Positions 8,948-18,134 of a stretch of 27,594 bases of DNA are shown here, one piece after another. This stretch comes from Bolinopsis microptera (taxonomy: Eukaryota; Ctenophora; Tentaculata; Lobata; Bolinopsidae): NCBI RefSeq assembly GCF_026151205.1, contig NW_026971859.1, positions 1 through 27,594 on the forward strand. The letters are read 5' to 3'. Position 1 is the first letter of the stretch. Every line of letters starts with the position of its first letter. A model generated the notes under the pieces. The model did not search any database, was not told where the DNA came from, and was given only the letters and a program-made list of their open reading frames with translations. A program made the translations under genes and the position numbers.

Positions 8948-11900
8948 ATGAATTCTCTCTCAAATTTTTCAAACTCTCCTACTCTCCCTACTAATGGGTC
9001 AGAGCAGGATCAACAACCTAACATCATCCCTCCAGCTCGACGTGAGAGGAAGGCTCGCACGGAGACTTCCACTCGGCACACGTGGAGCAAGGAGGACAAC
9101 ATACAGCTCATGACGCTGTATTACCAGAGCCAACCATCCCGCTCTGGTTACAGGAGAAGACTCCGATCACTGTGGGATGATGCCGGACTCTTCACTTGTA
9201 CGGAACAAAGATTGGCAGACCAAGCAAGGTCAATCAGAAATAATAATCTCCTTTCAGACATAGAACTACTGGAGATTCGAGGTACTCTTCCACCTAGCGT
9301 AGTGGAAGAGGCTCCAACAACGACAACTCAAGCTTTACCCACAGTCTCCCAAGCAATCAGGACGTTGAGGGATGCAACTATCCCAACTGTCGCCGCCGAA
9401 GAACTCACCCCCACCACAACGGTACCTGATTTTGACAAGGAGGCAATCATTGAACGGCTAAAAAGGCTCCTAGAAGACCCTTCAGTGATAGAAACCAAGC
9501 CCCTGAGACATGTGAACAGAAAGAAGCTTATGGAGGAAACATCTCTCATCAACTCATGTATAGCAGAGATTCCAACTTCTTCAATCACTGAAACCAACAC
9601 CCTATTGCTTGCAGGGGCACATTTAGTCAGCGAAAAACTTGGTGAAAAACCTGCAAATAAGAATACAGGGAAACGGAAAACTCCACTATGGAAAAGAAGA
9701 ATCGAAGATAAGATTACCCAGGTTAGGAAAGACATCTCCTACCTTGAGGAGAAGAAGAAAGGTACTACCCTTAAACAAAAAATACTAGAAGGGCTCAACA
9801 GACGTCACCCTCTGTTGAAGAAAAAGGGTATACCATGCATCATTGAGGAGCTCAAGCAACGTCTTCGCGCAAAAGCAGCTAAGATAAAGAGATTTAATAA
9901 AAGATGCGAACGATACCACCAGAACAAGTTGTTTGGAAACAACCAGAGGCAGTTCTACAGAAACCTTCAAACAAACCCTGAAGAACAGGATATCTCCCAC
10001 CCTGAGGCTGACAAGGATTCTTGTCTGAAGTTCTGGAAGAACATATGGGAGCAGCCGGTTGAACACAACAGTGATGCTGAATGGTTACCGGATGTCAGAA
10101 CAGCACTAGCCTCAGCAGATGAACAGAGACAGTTTGTTATAACTAACACCCTGGTTGCAGATAGAGTGAAGAAAATGACTAATTGGTCCTCTCCTGGTAC
10201 AGACGGACTGCATGCTTATTGGATAAAGCACTTTAAAGAACTCCACAATAGGATTGCAGATCAACTTATGAATTGCCTAACCAACGCTGATATCCCAGAC
10301 TGGATGACATTGGGACGCACGTACCTGCTCATCAAGGACCACTCGAAAGGACCCATCCCAGGCAATTTCAGACCGATTACTTGCTTATCAGCTATGTGGA
10401 AACTGTTCACTGGTCTAATCTCAGATTCCATTTACCACCATTTAGACCAGCAAAAGCTCCTCCCCCCTGAGCAGAAAGGGTGCAAGAAGAAGAGTAGAGG
10501 ATGTAAAGAACAGTTAATGATAGACAAACTCATCCTGAAGAACTGTAAACGAAGGAAGCGGAACCTGAACATGACGTTTATAGACTACAAGAAGGCGTAT
10601 GATAGCGTCCCACACTCTTGGATTCTATCTTGTTTGACCATGTGTGGCATCTCTTCATGCATCATAGACCTGTTTGAAGCCTCCTTCAAACAATCGTATG
10701 TTAACCTGATGCTTGGTAAAGTTTCCCTTGGGAGAATTAAAATTAATAGAGGTCTATTCCAAGGAGACTCAGTCTCACCTATCCACTTTATCATTAGTCT
10801 TATACCCCTGTCCATTCTTTTGAATAAGCATGACATAGGATACTCTCTGGAGAGAGGAGGTCAACCGAAAGTGTCGCATAGGCTATATATGGACGACCTC
10901 AAGTTGTATGCCGAGAGTGAAGACGAAATGCACACACTGGTTAATACCACAGCAGAGTTCAGCAGTGACATAAAAATGGAATTTGGGCTAGAGAAATGTG
11001 CCGTGGTGAAGGTGAAGAAGGGAGCAAGAGCCGTTTTTGAAGGCATCTCCCTACCCACAGGTGAACAGATCCATGAGTTGGAGGACGACGGCTATAAGTA
11101 TCTCGGAATACTAGAAGCTAATGATATACTACACAAAGAGATGAAAGCACTGGTTACAAAAGAGTATATCAGAAGAGTTAAAAAGGTTTTGAAATCCCAG
11201 CTTCATGGCAGGAATAGTATACAAGCGATTAACACCTGGGCTGTACCTGTGATAAGATATGGAGCTGGAATTCTCTCATGGAATGCTGGGGAGACCAAAG
11301 CCTTAGATGTCAAGACCCGGAAACTGATGAGGATACATGGAGCTCACCACCCCCAAGGAGATGTTGATCGGTTATACGTCAGCCGTCAACTGGGTGGCCG
11401 TGGGCTACATAGTATAGAGGAAGTCGTTAAGAGAGAGGAGAATGCACTCACCACTTATGTGGTGAGAAGTAGAGACCCAGAACTGATTGCTCTGAAGGAC
11501 TACTTTGTCAAAGACAAGATACTCTTGGGTGAAGAGATAGAGAAAGATATTGACCGAACACAACGCGAGGAAATCCGCAAGGAGAAATGGACTGCTAAAG
11601 TGATGCACGGACAGTTCCCAAGGCAGATGATGGGTACAGCAGACCCGTTAACCTCTTGGAACTGGCTCACCCAACAAGATTTGAAGAAGGAGACAGAAGG
11701 ATTGTTGATAGCAGCCCAAGACCAAGCACTTAGGACTAATTACGTGAAGCACAGGATTGACAAAACACCTGGCTCTTCTCCCCTCTGCAGACTCTGCAGA
11801 AATCATTACGAGACAATAGATCACATACTGAATGGGTGCCCAAAACTTTCACAGACAGAATATAAGTGTCGGCATGACAAAGTAGCTGCCGCATTGCACT

Positions 11901-12355
11901 GGAGTCTGTGCAAGGAATACGGCTTCCCACGCAGTAAAAGGTGGTACGAACACCGGGCAGAGAAGGTGCTGGAGAACGGACAAGTCAAGATATTGTGGGA
12001 CTTCCATGTCCAGTCGGACCACGTTATCGAACACTGTAGACCGGATCTCCTCCTGGTAGACAAGGTAACCAACGCAGCAACCATCATTGACGTTGCAGTC
12101 CCAGGAGATACCCGGATCTTGGATAGAGAACAAGAAAAGATTCTGAAATATCAAGACCTGAAAAGAGAAATTAAGAAGAACTGGAATTTACGAAAGGTCA
12201 CAATCGTCCCTGTGGTGATAGGCGCATTAGGAACTATCACCATAAACTTTCGTAAACACCTCGACGCAGTCCACTGCAATCTGAGCATCTCTAATCTCCA
12301 GAAGACAGCTCTGCTTGGATCAGCCAGGATTCTCAGGATGGTCTTAGACATATAA
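8948..12355 (+). CDS. R4/Dong-like LINE polyprotein: Myb-like domain, reverse transcriptase, restriction-like endonuclease
   Basis: The protein of about 1135 residues would nick its DNA target and reverse-transcribe its own RNA there. The open frame extends up to a GTG at 8891, but the first ATG (8948) is the likelier start. In order: a Myb-like segment around residues 42-75 (TWSKEDNIQLMTLYY, then RRLRSLWDDAG); a basic, coiled-coil-prone region of about 230-320; RT block RPITCLSAMWKLF near 474; motif A FIDYKKAYDS near 543; motif B RGLFQGDSVSPIHF near 600; motif C YMDD near 646; a CCHC knuckle (CRLCRNHYETIDHILNGC) near 946; and a nuclease with RHDK, RPDLLLVDK and IIDVAVPGD near 1030-1048, then EKILKYQDL. 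Catalytic acids are all present and there is no frameshift or stop. No C2H2 fingers of the R2 kind are seen upstream of the Myb-like segment. A CCCAGG...CCTGGG hairpin containing GGTAGCTACC lies about 100 bases upstream. Confidence 0.9.
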   Translation: MNSLSNFSNSPTLPTNGSEQDQQPNIIPPARRERKARTETSTRHTWSKEDNIQLMTLYYQSQPSRSGYRRRLRSLWDDAGLFTCTEQRLADQARSIRNNNLLSDIELLEIRGTLPPSVVEEAPTTTTQALPTVSQAIRTLRDATIPTVAAEELTPTTTVPDFDKEAIIERLKRLLEDPSVIETKPLRHVNRKKLMEETSLINSCIAEIPTSSITETNTLLLAGAHLVSEKLGEKPANKNTGKRKTPLWKRRIEDKITQVRKDISYLEEKKKGTTLKQKILEGLNRRHPLLKKKGIPCIIEELKQRLRAKAAKIKRFNKRCERYHQNKLFGNNQRQFYRNLQTNPEEQDISHPEADKDSCLKFWKNIWEQPVEHNSDAEWLPDVRTALASADEQRQFVITNTLVADRVKKMTNWSSPGTDGLHAYWIKHFKELHNRIADQLMNCLTNADIPDWMTLGRTYLLIKDHSKGPIPGNFRPITCLSAMWKLFTGLISDSIYHHLDQQKLLPPEQKGCKKKSRGCKEQLMIDKLILKNCKRRKRNLNMTFIDYKKAYDSVPHSWILSCLTMCGISSCIIDLFEASFKQSYVNLMLGKVSLGRIKINRGLFQGDSVSPIHFIISLIPLSILLNKHDIGYSLERGGQPKVSHRLYMDDLKLYAESEDEMHTLVNTTAEFSSDIKMEFGLEKCAVVKVKKGARAVFEGISLPTGEQIHELEDDGYKYLGILEANDILHKEMKALVTKEYIRRVKKVLKSQLHGRNSIQAINTWAVPVIRYGAGILSWNAGETKALDVKTRKLMRIHGAHHPQGDVDRLYVSRQLGGRGLHSIEEVVKREENALTTYVVRSRDPELIALKDYFVKDKILLGEEIEKDIDRTQREEIRKEKWTAKVMHGQFPRQMMGTADPLTSWNWLTQQDLKKETEGLLIAAQDQALRTNYVKHRIDKTPGSSPLCRLCRNHYETIDHILNGCPKLSQTEYKCRHDKVAAALHWSLCKEYGFPRSKRWYEHRAEKVLENGQVKILWDFHVQSDHVIEHCRPDLLLVDKVTNAATIIDVAVPGDTRILDREQEKILKYQDLKREIKKNWNLRKVTIVPVVIGALGTITINFRKHLDAVHCNLSISNLQKTALLGSARILRMVLDI

Positions 12356-12458
12356 TATATTTGAGTGTATAATACACTGTAAATACTCTTTTTTTTAGTT
12401 TAATTTTCACTGGGTACTCTAATAAACACTTTTTACCTGGTCCTCTTATTTTTCTTCC

Positions 12459-12990
12459 CTTGCTATGCAAGCCCTGTCTCTTGTTTATACAATTTTTAAC
12501 TCGTATATTGGGTAGATTGAGTATTTATTATGGATTTTATATTGTTGTTAGCCCTGCTGATTTGTGTATTAGTAATGATTACCTATCTGATGGACTACGG
12601 TATATACAGTTGATGGTAGTTTTCTCTTATTTTTCTTCTCTTGCTCTGCAAGCCCTGATTCTTGTATAAACATATTGTTTGATATAATATTGTATATTTT
12701 TGTATTGATTGTGGTATTTTGTGTGCCAGATTCAGCAATGGGTTCTTGCTGAATCACTGTATATTACACTCTGTGACTAGTCCCTTTGATCCATCTCTTG
12801 CCCTGCAAGCCCTGTTTCTTGTCTATACAGCATATAATTATCATGTATCACATTGTAGTATGTAATAAACATTTGTAGTAGTGTAGGATTGTTTGAATTT
12901 CTTTTTGCTATGTTTTATAATATTTATTTGTATAATTTGTGAGTGTCTCTCCCGCTTTTCTTCCCTTGCGCAGCAAGCCCTGTCTCTTGT
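12459..12990 (+). repeat. Four hairpin-bearing repeats in the LINE 3' UTR
   Basis: The motif CTTGC-NNN-GCAAGCCCTG followed by TCTTGT occurs at 12459, 12640, 12797 and 12965, spaced 181, 157 and 168 bases. Each forms a five-pair stem with a three-base loop (TAT, TCT, CCT, GCA in order). A pyrimidine-rich lead (TTTTCTTCCC-like) precedes most of them, and TATACA- or TAAACA-like sequence follows several. The sequence between motifs is AT-rich and only weakly alike. The inverted copy at 15901-16642 keeps four motifs with the same order and, mostly, the same loops. Confidence 0.8.
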
Positions 12991-13040
12991 AAAAACAACC
13001 TTGAAAGTTTTGTAGATACATATAGTTTCTACACCTTTAT

Positions 13041-13116
13041 CCTCTGGTCCCTAGGGTCAGCTGATCCCGGGCCAGAGGAAAACTACCGACTGCCAAGGTC
13101 TGACGCCTAGGCAGTC
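13041..13116 (+). promoter_or_regulatory. Two conserved hairpins at the LINE 3' end
   Basis: CCTCTGG (13041-13047) pairs with CCAGAGG (13072-13078) around a GGGTCAGCTGATCCC inner stem. GACTGCC (13088-13094) pairs with GGCAGTC (13110-13116). Both stems are kept in the inverted copy near 15925-16000. In RLE-type LINEs such as R2 the reverse transcriptase recognises 3' UTR structure, so these are candidates for that site; this is inference. Confidence 0.6.
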
Positions 13117-13140
13117 GAGACCTCTTATTGAGACCCTTTA

Positions 13141-13149
13141 TAATAATAA
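13141..13149 (+). repeat. (TAA)3 at the 3' junction of the LINE
   Basis: GAGACCCTTTA is followed directly by three TAA units. The inverted copy ends with the same bases and then a TTA tract, so the element boundary is set at 13140. Confidence 0.8.
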
Positions 13150-13378
13150 ACAGCACCAAAAGGTTAAATAATTTAAATTTAACCCTTATGCTCAGCTGTA
13201 AATGATACTTAAGTTAACGAGAGTGTGCATCTTTGCCTTAGGTGAAACAAGAAACTGTTCAGAAAACAGACGTAAAAAACTGTAAATAAAATCGTGACTA
13301 AATAAGGCAGATGCACCTAACAAGCAGGCTTAGCAGGTTTTCTAACAGAGGACTTGAGGAAAGGATGATGACTGCAAG

Positions 13379-13666
13379 AAATCACAGTATGAAACTCATC
13401 AGCCTATCAAATGTAAAAATCAGGATAATAAAAATGGAGGAATGGCAACTGAGGCTTCACAGTTCCTAAAACATCTCGCTGAAAAGATCAGCCTAAAGAA
13501 AGGCCAACGGTATTGTGATGTGATGTCATTTGTCAGACCCAGACTGCGTTTTGATCTACTCAGAACCTGTATAATCTCTATCAGGGGGTACAGAGGTACC
13601 AGAACCCTTCCACCCACGGCAATAAGTGATTTGGACCTTAACCTGATCAACACTCTTAAACCCTAA
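13379..13666 (+). pseudogene. C-terminal fragment of a mobile-element protein (unnamed)
   Basis: An open frame without an upstream start reads NGGMATEASQFLKHLAEKI, continues as KKGQRYCDVMSFVR, then RLRFDLLRTCIISIRGYRG, and stops at 13664-13666. From memory, tails of the form GGM.xEA..F.K.LA....K.G..Y...M...R.R..F.LLR..I..IRG recur at the C-terminus of many multicopy, uncharacterised invertebrate proteins. I take this as the 3' end of a truncated transposable element. The part before NGGM (about 13379-13432) is open but not clearly similar. No function is assigned. Confidence 0.4.
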
Positions 13667-14369
13667 AAGGTCATGGAGTGCTTGTTGGATGGGGGTCTAA
13701 ACTACTTTTTTTGTGATGTGATTTAGTGGATTTTATATATATTATTACAAAGGGTTTTATTTTTACCTCAGTTTTTAAATTTGTACCATTTTAACAGAAT
13801 TTTTATATAGGGTCATTGCTATATTATGTGTATATTGTTTGAATGTTTTATATTTTTCTAAAAATGAAATTCCCTAAAATATTAAAAATTCTATAAAAAT
13901 TCTATAGAAATTCTATAGACTCCAAATATACAAACAATCTGAATACTCCAATATACAATAAAAATTGATTGAATGAGATTACTGCAGAACAGTAACTGAC
14001 GATAAAAATTATATCTGAAGATCCAATACAGTCATACCAAACAATCTGGGCAACATAAAAGTAGAGACGGTGAAATAAAGAGAGGAAAAAAATGCTCTAG
14101 TACTTGAGACAAAATACAAAGAATAAGGTAGCTTTCTCCCGGGTGCCAACCCAAAAAATGTTGGTGTCCCAGGATAGAGCCTCCTCTTCTGACCTAGTAC
14201 AATACAATTTTGTTGGCAGACACAATGAAACGCAAAAAAGATTATTATCTTAAATGTTGCCCAAAAATCCTTGAAAATTAAATGCCTAAAATAATTTAAT
14301 TTAAAGCGTAAAAATGACCTGCTATAGATGTAAATTGTTTTTTAAAACCTTCTATAATGGATAAGTTAC
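13667..14369. other. Non-coding stretch between element fragments
   Basis: AT-rich sequence with a small run of related pieces near 13890-13918 (ATTCTATARAAATTCTATAGAA). The right part (about 14150-14369) is probably the 3' UTR of the minus-strand LINE fragment that follows. No gene or RNA is seen. Confidence 0.4.
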
Positions 14370-14895
14370 TCAGTACAAATCAAAGGACTTTCTAAACAGG
14401 TGAGCTTTAAGTTTTCCCTTAAAGTCCTTGATGTTTACACATTTCCTGATTTCTTGAGGAAGATTGTTCCATAATCTTGGAGCAGATGAAGAGAAGGCTC
14501 TGGGTGGACTGTTTATGGGGCAATGAAGAGACACATCTCTGCCACCACTGGAATTGTACTTGACAAGGTTTGACAGGTATGAAGGTGCTAGCCCATGGAG
14601 CAGTTTGAAAGTTAGCAGGAGTATTTTAAATTCAATACGTTCTTGTACCTTGAGCCAATGAAGTTCTTTTAAGTAGGGCTCAACTTCTTCTCTCATCTTT
14701 AGACCTTTAACTAAGCGGCATGCTCTTTTTTGCAGAGATTGTAGCTGTTTCAAAACAGAATGATTCGTTCCAAATTAAAGTACATTGCAGTAGTCAAGGG
14801 AACTGATAACAAGAGATTGTACGATGATTTGCATTTGGGCTTCAGAGAGGAATGGTTTCATCTTTGCAATGTTTCGCATCTTGTGGCACTGTAAG
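14370..14895 (-). pseudogene. C-terminal remnant of another CR1/L2-like LINE, minus strand
   Basis: Reading leftwards from about 14895, one frame gives CHKMRNIAKMKPFLSEAQMQ, then SLVISSLDYCNVL, an in-frame TAA, FGTNHSVLKQLQSLQKRACRLVKG, then LKELHWLKVQERIEFKILLL, FKLLHGLAPSYLSNL, APRLWNNLPQEIR and LKAHLF to a stop at 14370. This is the conserved tail after the RT domain of CR1/L2/Rex1-type LINEs. The RT core and everything upstream are absent, and one nonsense mutation is present. It is a different family from the two plus-strand LINEs. Confidence 0.8.
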
Positions 14896-15889
14896 AGTTA
14901 ATGTAGGGTTGATGACTGATCAATATATACATGTACACCTTACAGAGTCGCGATGGTGTTCCTTTGAAGATCTTTTTACGTTAAACACTTCGTAGGCCTT
15001 TGCAATATCCTGATGTGACGTAAGAAAGACAAAAAACGAGGAGGGATCCGGATCCATCCTCTTTTTTTTTGTTGGTAGGCCTACCAAGATTAAAGATTTT
15101 CGATCTTGTTGGGGTATCCTTTATATTAGTTATTTATACATTTTAGTTTACCACAACTTTATACAATAAAGTTATAACGCGAACGTATACTATCTAATTG
15201 TTGTACAGAGCTTTGTACAAGAATGCAAAAGACGTTTGGTTATACGATCTAACAAACATACTTTGAAGCCTCAGTTTATCGACCCCTGATTTGCTGTAAA
15301 CCCCATATTACTTCACCCCGGCCAAGCCCTTCCTTTAATGACCAACCATCATGGTCTATCTTAAGAGATGATAGTGATAACAGCATCACTGCCTTCCGCT
15401 CTCTAGCACAAATTGCCATTGGTGAACTATCATAAAGATGATTATTATAGTGCTCATCTCTTGTGACATTTATTCTTCTTCAGCCTCTACTACTCACTCT
15501 ACTGCCTCATCTTCTGAACATCATTATCTTTAGTATAGTTGAGGATTCTCAACACCCACTTTCAAGTTGAGTACTCTCGACCCACTTAGTCCACATGCCT
15601 TGCAAACTTACAGCACGGTATTTGTAATGGTCTAAGTTCCTAATACTCGCCAAAGATGGTTCCTCTAGTCAACCGTAGGAGAAGACAACAACAAATTAGA
15701 TGGCTGCATTTTGTTTTCATTTTATTAGGTCCTAGTATTTATTCCTATTGTCTTAAAGTTTTAAGAGAACTCACCTTAAATTATTTTAATGCAGTCACTC
15801 AGATAAGTTTATATCAGGACAATTCAATAAAGACACATACTCTGCCCACAATAAGGGGCCATAATTGTTTCAATTATGTAACTGTATAG
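14896..15889. other. Non-coding stretch left of the inverted LINE copy
   Basis: No gene is recognised. There are local palindromes: a near-perfect 24-bp one centred on GGATCCGGATCC (about 15038-15061), and GGTAGGCCTACC at about 15076. An open frame at 15656-15889 has no motif and is probably chance. Confidence 0.4.
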
Positions 15890-15900
15890 AATTATTATTA

Positions 15901-16642
15901 TAAAGGGTCTCAATAAGAGGTCTCGACTGCCTAGGCGTCAAACCTTGGCAGTCGGTAGTTTTCCTCTGGCCCGGGATCAGCTGACCCTAGGGACCAGAGG
16001 GTAAAGGTGTAGAGACTATGTGTATCTACAAATCTTTCGAGGTTGTTTTTACAAGAGACAGGGCTTGCTAAGCAAGGGAAGAAAACCGGGAGAAACAATC
16101 ACAAATTATACAAATAAATATTATAAAACCTAGCAAAAAGAAATTAAAACAATCCTACACTACTACAAATGTTTATTACATACTACAATGTAATACACGA
16201 TAAATAAATGCTGTATAATCAAGAAACAGGGCTTGCAGGGCAAGGGACGGAACACAGGGACTGGCTACAGAGTGTATAAAACAGTGATTCAGCAAGTATC
16301 CATTGGGTATTGCTGAATCTGACCCACAAAATACCACAATCAATACAAGAATATACAATATTTAAACAAACATCATGTTTATACAAGAATCAGGGCATGC
16401 AGAGCAAGAGAAGAAGAATAAGAGAAAAACTCCAACACATGTATACCCCTTAGTCCAGTAAATAACAATAATTACTTGTACACAAAACTGTATTTAATAT
16501 AAAATACATAACAAATACACAGTCTACCCAATATACGGGTTAAAAATTGTATAAACAAGAGACAGGGCTTGCATAGCAAGGGAAGAGATATAAGAGGACC
16601 AGGTAAAAAGAATTCTGGCTGATCCAAGCAGAGCTGTCTTCT
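15901..16642 (-). mobile_element. Short inverted copy of the R4/Dong-like element's 3' end
   Basis: On the minus strand it corresponds to bases 12300-13140 of the full element. It begins within the last codons of the ORF (AGAAGACAGCTCTGC) and runs through the 3' UTR repeats and terminal hairpins to GAGACCCTTTA. About 95 bases are missing internally (equivalent to 12335-12430), which removes the stop codon and the start of the 3' UTR. It is flanked by TTA/ATT tracts at 15890-15900 and 16643-16658, so it too inserted in a TAA-type microsatellite. It is 5'-truncated, non-coding, and differs from the other copy by scattered substitutions. Confidence 0.85.
16051..16580 (-). repeat. Four hairpin-bearing 3' UTR repeats in the inverted copy
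   Basis: Motifs lie at 16555-16580, 16383-16408, 16219-16244 and 16051-16076 in element order, spaced 172, 164 and 168 bases. The loops are TAT, TCT, CCT and TTA. The first three match the full-length copy position by position. One stem carries a mismatch (GCATG for GCAAG). Confidence 0.75.
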
Positions 16643-18134
16643 ATAATATTATTATTATTCCCTTCCCGCTAAAATGTTGGAAAAATGTCCTCCTTTTTAA
16701 TTTGATATCATAAGATCCTTCGAAATACGTCTCATAATCGATGCTGATGTCCAGTAAACTTGTCAGGCTCGTTAATTCTACTTTCTACCCCTTACCTAAG
16801 TGCTTGTGAACCATAATCCACAATTCACCATCTTGTTTTCCTTTGCCCAAACTGTACGATAGATAGGGGTTTTACTGTAATTGTTTTATCTGTTCTGTAG
16901 TTATTTCAAGATTTAAACAACAATTTCAAGATAACCACAATTCTATTTTAAAGTATCAATTAAAGCAAACAAAAATATATTTTATATATTAACTAGCACG
17001 ACCTTTAGACCAGATATCTTAGGGGACTTGGAATAGAAGAAAGTGGCTAGAAGGTATATACCTTTTACTAAAATACGTCGAAAAGAATCCAGGGTGATAC
17101 AGTATCGGAAAGTGCATACCGTGAAGTTTACGCACCCACCTTTGTCTTCTGAATTCTTGGTTTGGTAGACATTTATGTGAACTTGGTCGTTTATACTCCA
17201 AGTCCCTTTGTTAAAAAAGTAATATAATTTATCACTGGAGTTAACCTCATTCAATAATAACAATATCAATATCAATATCAAATTAACTAAATTATAAATA
17301 AAGATATTCAATATTTTAAAACATTACATCAAGTGGTTAAAAATGCCCAAAGTCGATCTGAGAGCTTTTCAGCCTATAGTACAATCATGATAGTAATTAT
17401 AGTAAGTGTGTGCCGCTGCAATTAGATAACTGCAATTGAAATTGTTTGGAGTCCAAGTATTTTTTAAGTCAGCTGCCTGTGATTGTATTAATAGTCAATG
17501 AAACAAGAAATTTCAATGAAACAAGAAATTTAATTTTAGAACATTTTACAGAATAAAAAGATGTAAAACAATTCATAAAATATAATGCCCATTTGGTGTG
17601 TAATAGTGCTTTGGTTCTCAATTTTATCAAGTTAATGGAAGTTTCTAGGCAATTGCTTGAAGTGAGAATTTTATGAACAGTGTTACAAAGGTTGTATTGG
17701 CTCCATTAAGCAAAAAGTTATTTTATTTATTTAGAAGAATAAACGTTAGACTCGTTGTCTGGTTGTTCTCGGAATTTCCAAGATGTCCTTTTTTAACACA
17801 GCACTGATGACACTGCTAGCGAAGTGTTGATCCATATCATAGTCCTACTTGTACTTGTGCAGTAAAAAGTATTGGTTATAATGTGGGTTTATCTCAACAT
17901 GCTAGTTTGTGAACACTTTGTGTTGGTTGTATGCCCTGAAGATTTTTTGTTTTTATTCTTGTAAATTATTTATTACCAAACTTATCATAGTGTGGTAGTG
18001 TCAAAAATATTATAAACCATTTTGTTATTATTTTTAAGTACAATTGATATTGGCTTTTATCTCCTCTGAGTAACACAAGTTATTGTTATTTTGTTATTAA
18101 GCTATAATCAAATAAACTCCAGTCCCCCTCCAGG
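16643..18134. other. Non-coding stretch upstream of the AP-3 mu gene
   Basis: This should hold the promoter and 5' UTR of the downstream gene, but I see no clear core element. The segment CAATGAAACAAGAAATTT is tandemly duplicated near 17497-17532. A minus-strand open frame at 16982-17311 has a hydrophobic, low-complexity start and no recognisable domain; I do not call it a gene. Confidence 0.4.

Larger units (their letters stand above)
8002..13140 (+). mobile_element. Full-length R4/Dong-like LINE (restriction-like endonuclease type)
   Basis: The element is about 5.1 kb. It consists of a ribozyme-like 5' terminus (8002-8124), a structured 5' UTR to about 8947, one ORF (8948-12355), a 785-base 3' UTR with four hairpin-bearing repeats (12459-12990) and two terminal hairpins (13041-13116). 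It is flanked by TAA repeats and has no LTRs. The single ORF, C-terminal PD-(D/E)XK-type nuclease, YMDD reverse transcriptase and TAA target together point to the R4/Dong group. Clade assignment is by motif and target only, not by a tree. The ORF is intact and the 5' end complete, so this copy is probably young and possibly still able to move. The 3' part of a related copy lies inverted at 15901-16642. Confidence 0.85.

Noticed and set aside
9328-12351. Several minus-strand open frames of 60-135 codons across the LINE ORF
   Set aside because: They lie opposite a frame with clear RT and nuclease motifs and carry no motifs of their own.
15038-15087. Palindromes GGATCCGGATCC and GGTAGGCCTACC as transposon ends
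   Set aside because: No matching partner, target duplication or coding remnant nearby; left as local palindromes.
16982-17311. Minus-strand 109-codon open frame with a hydrophobic start, possible secreted protein
   Set aside because: The hydrophobic part comes from a low-complexity AT repeat (ATATCA units), and no domain or conserved pattern follows.
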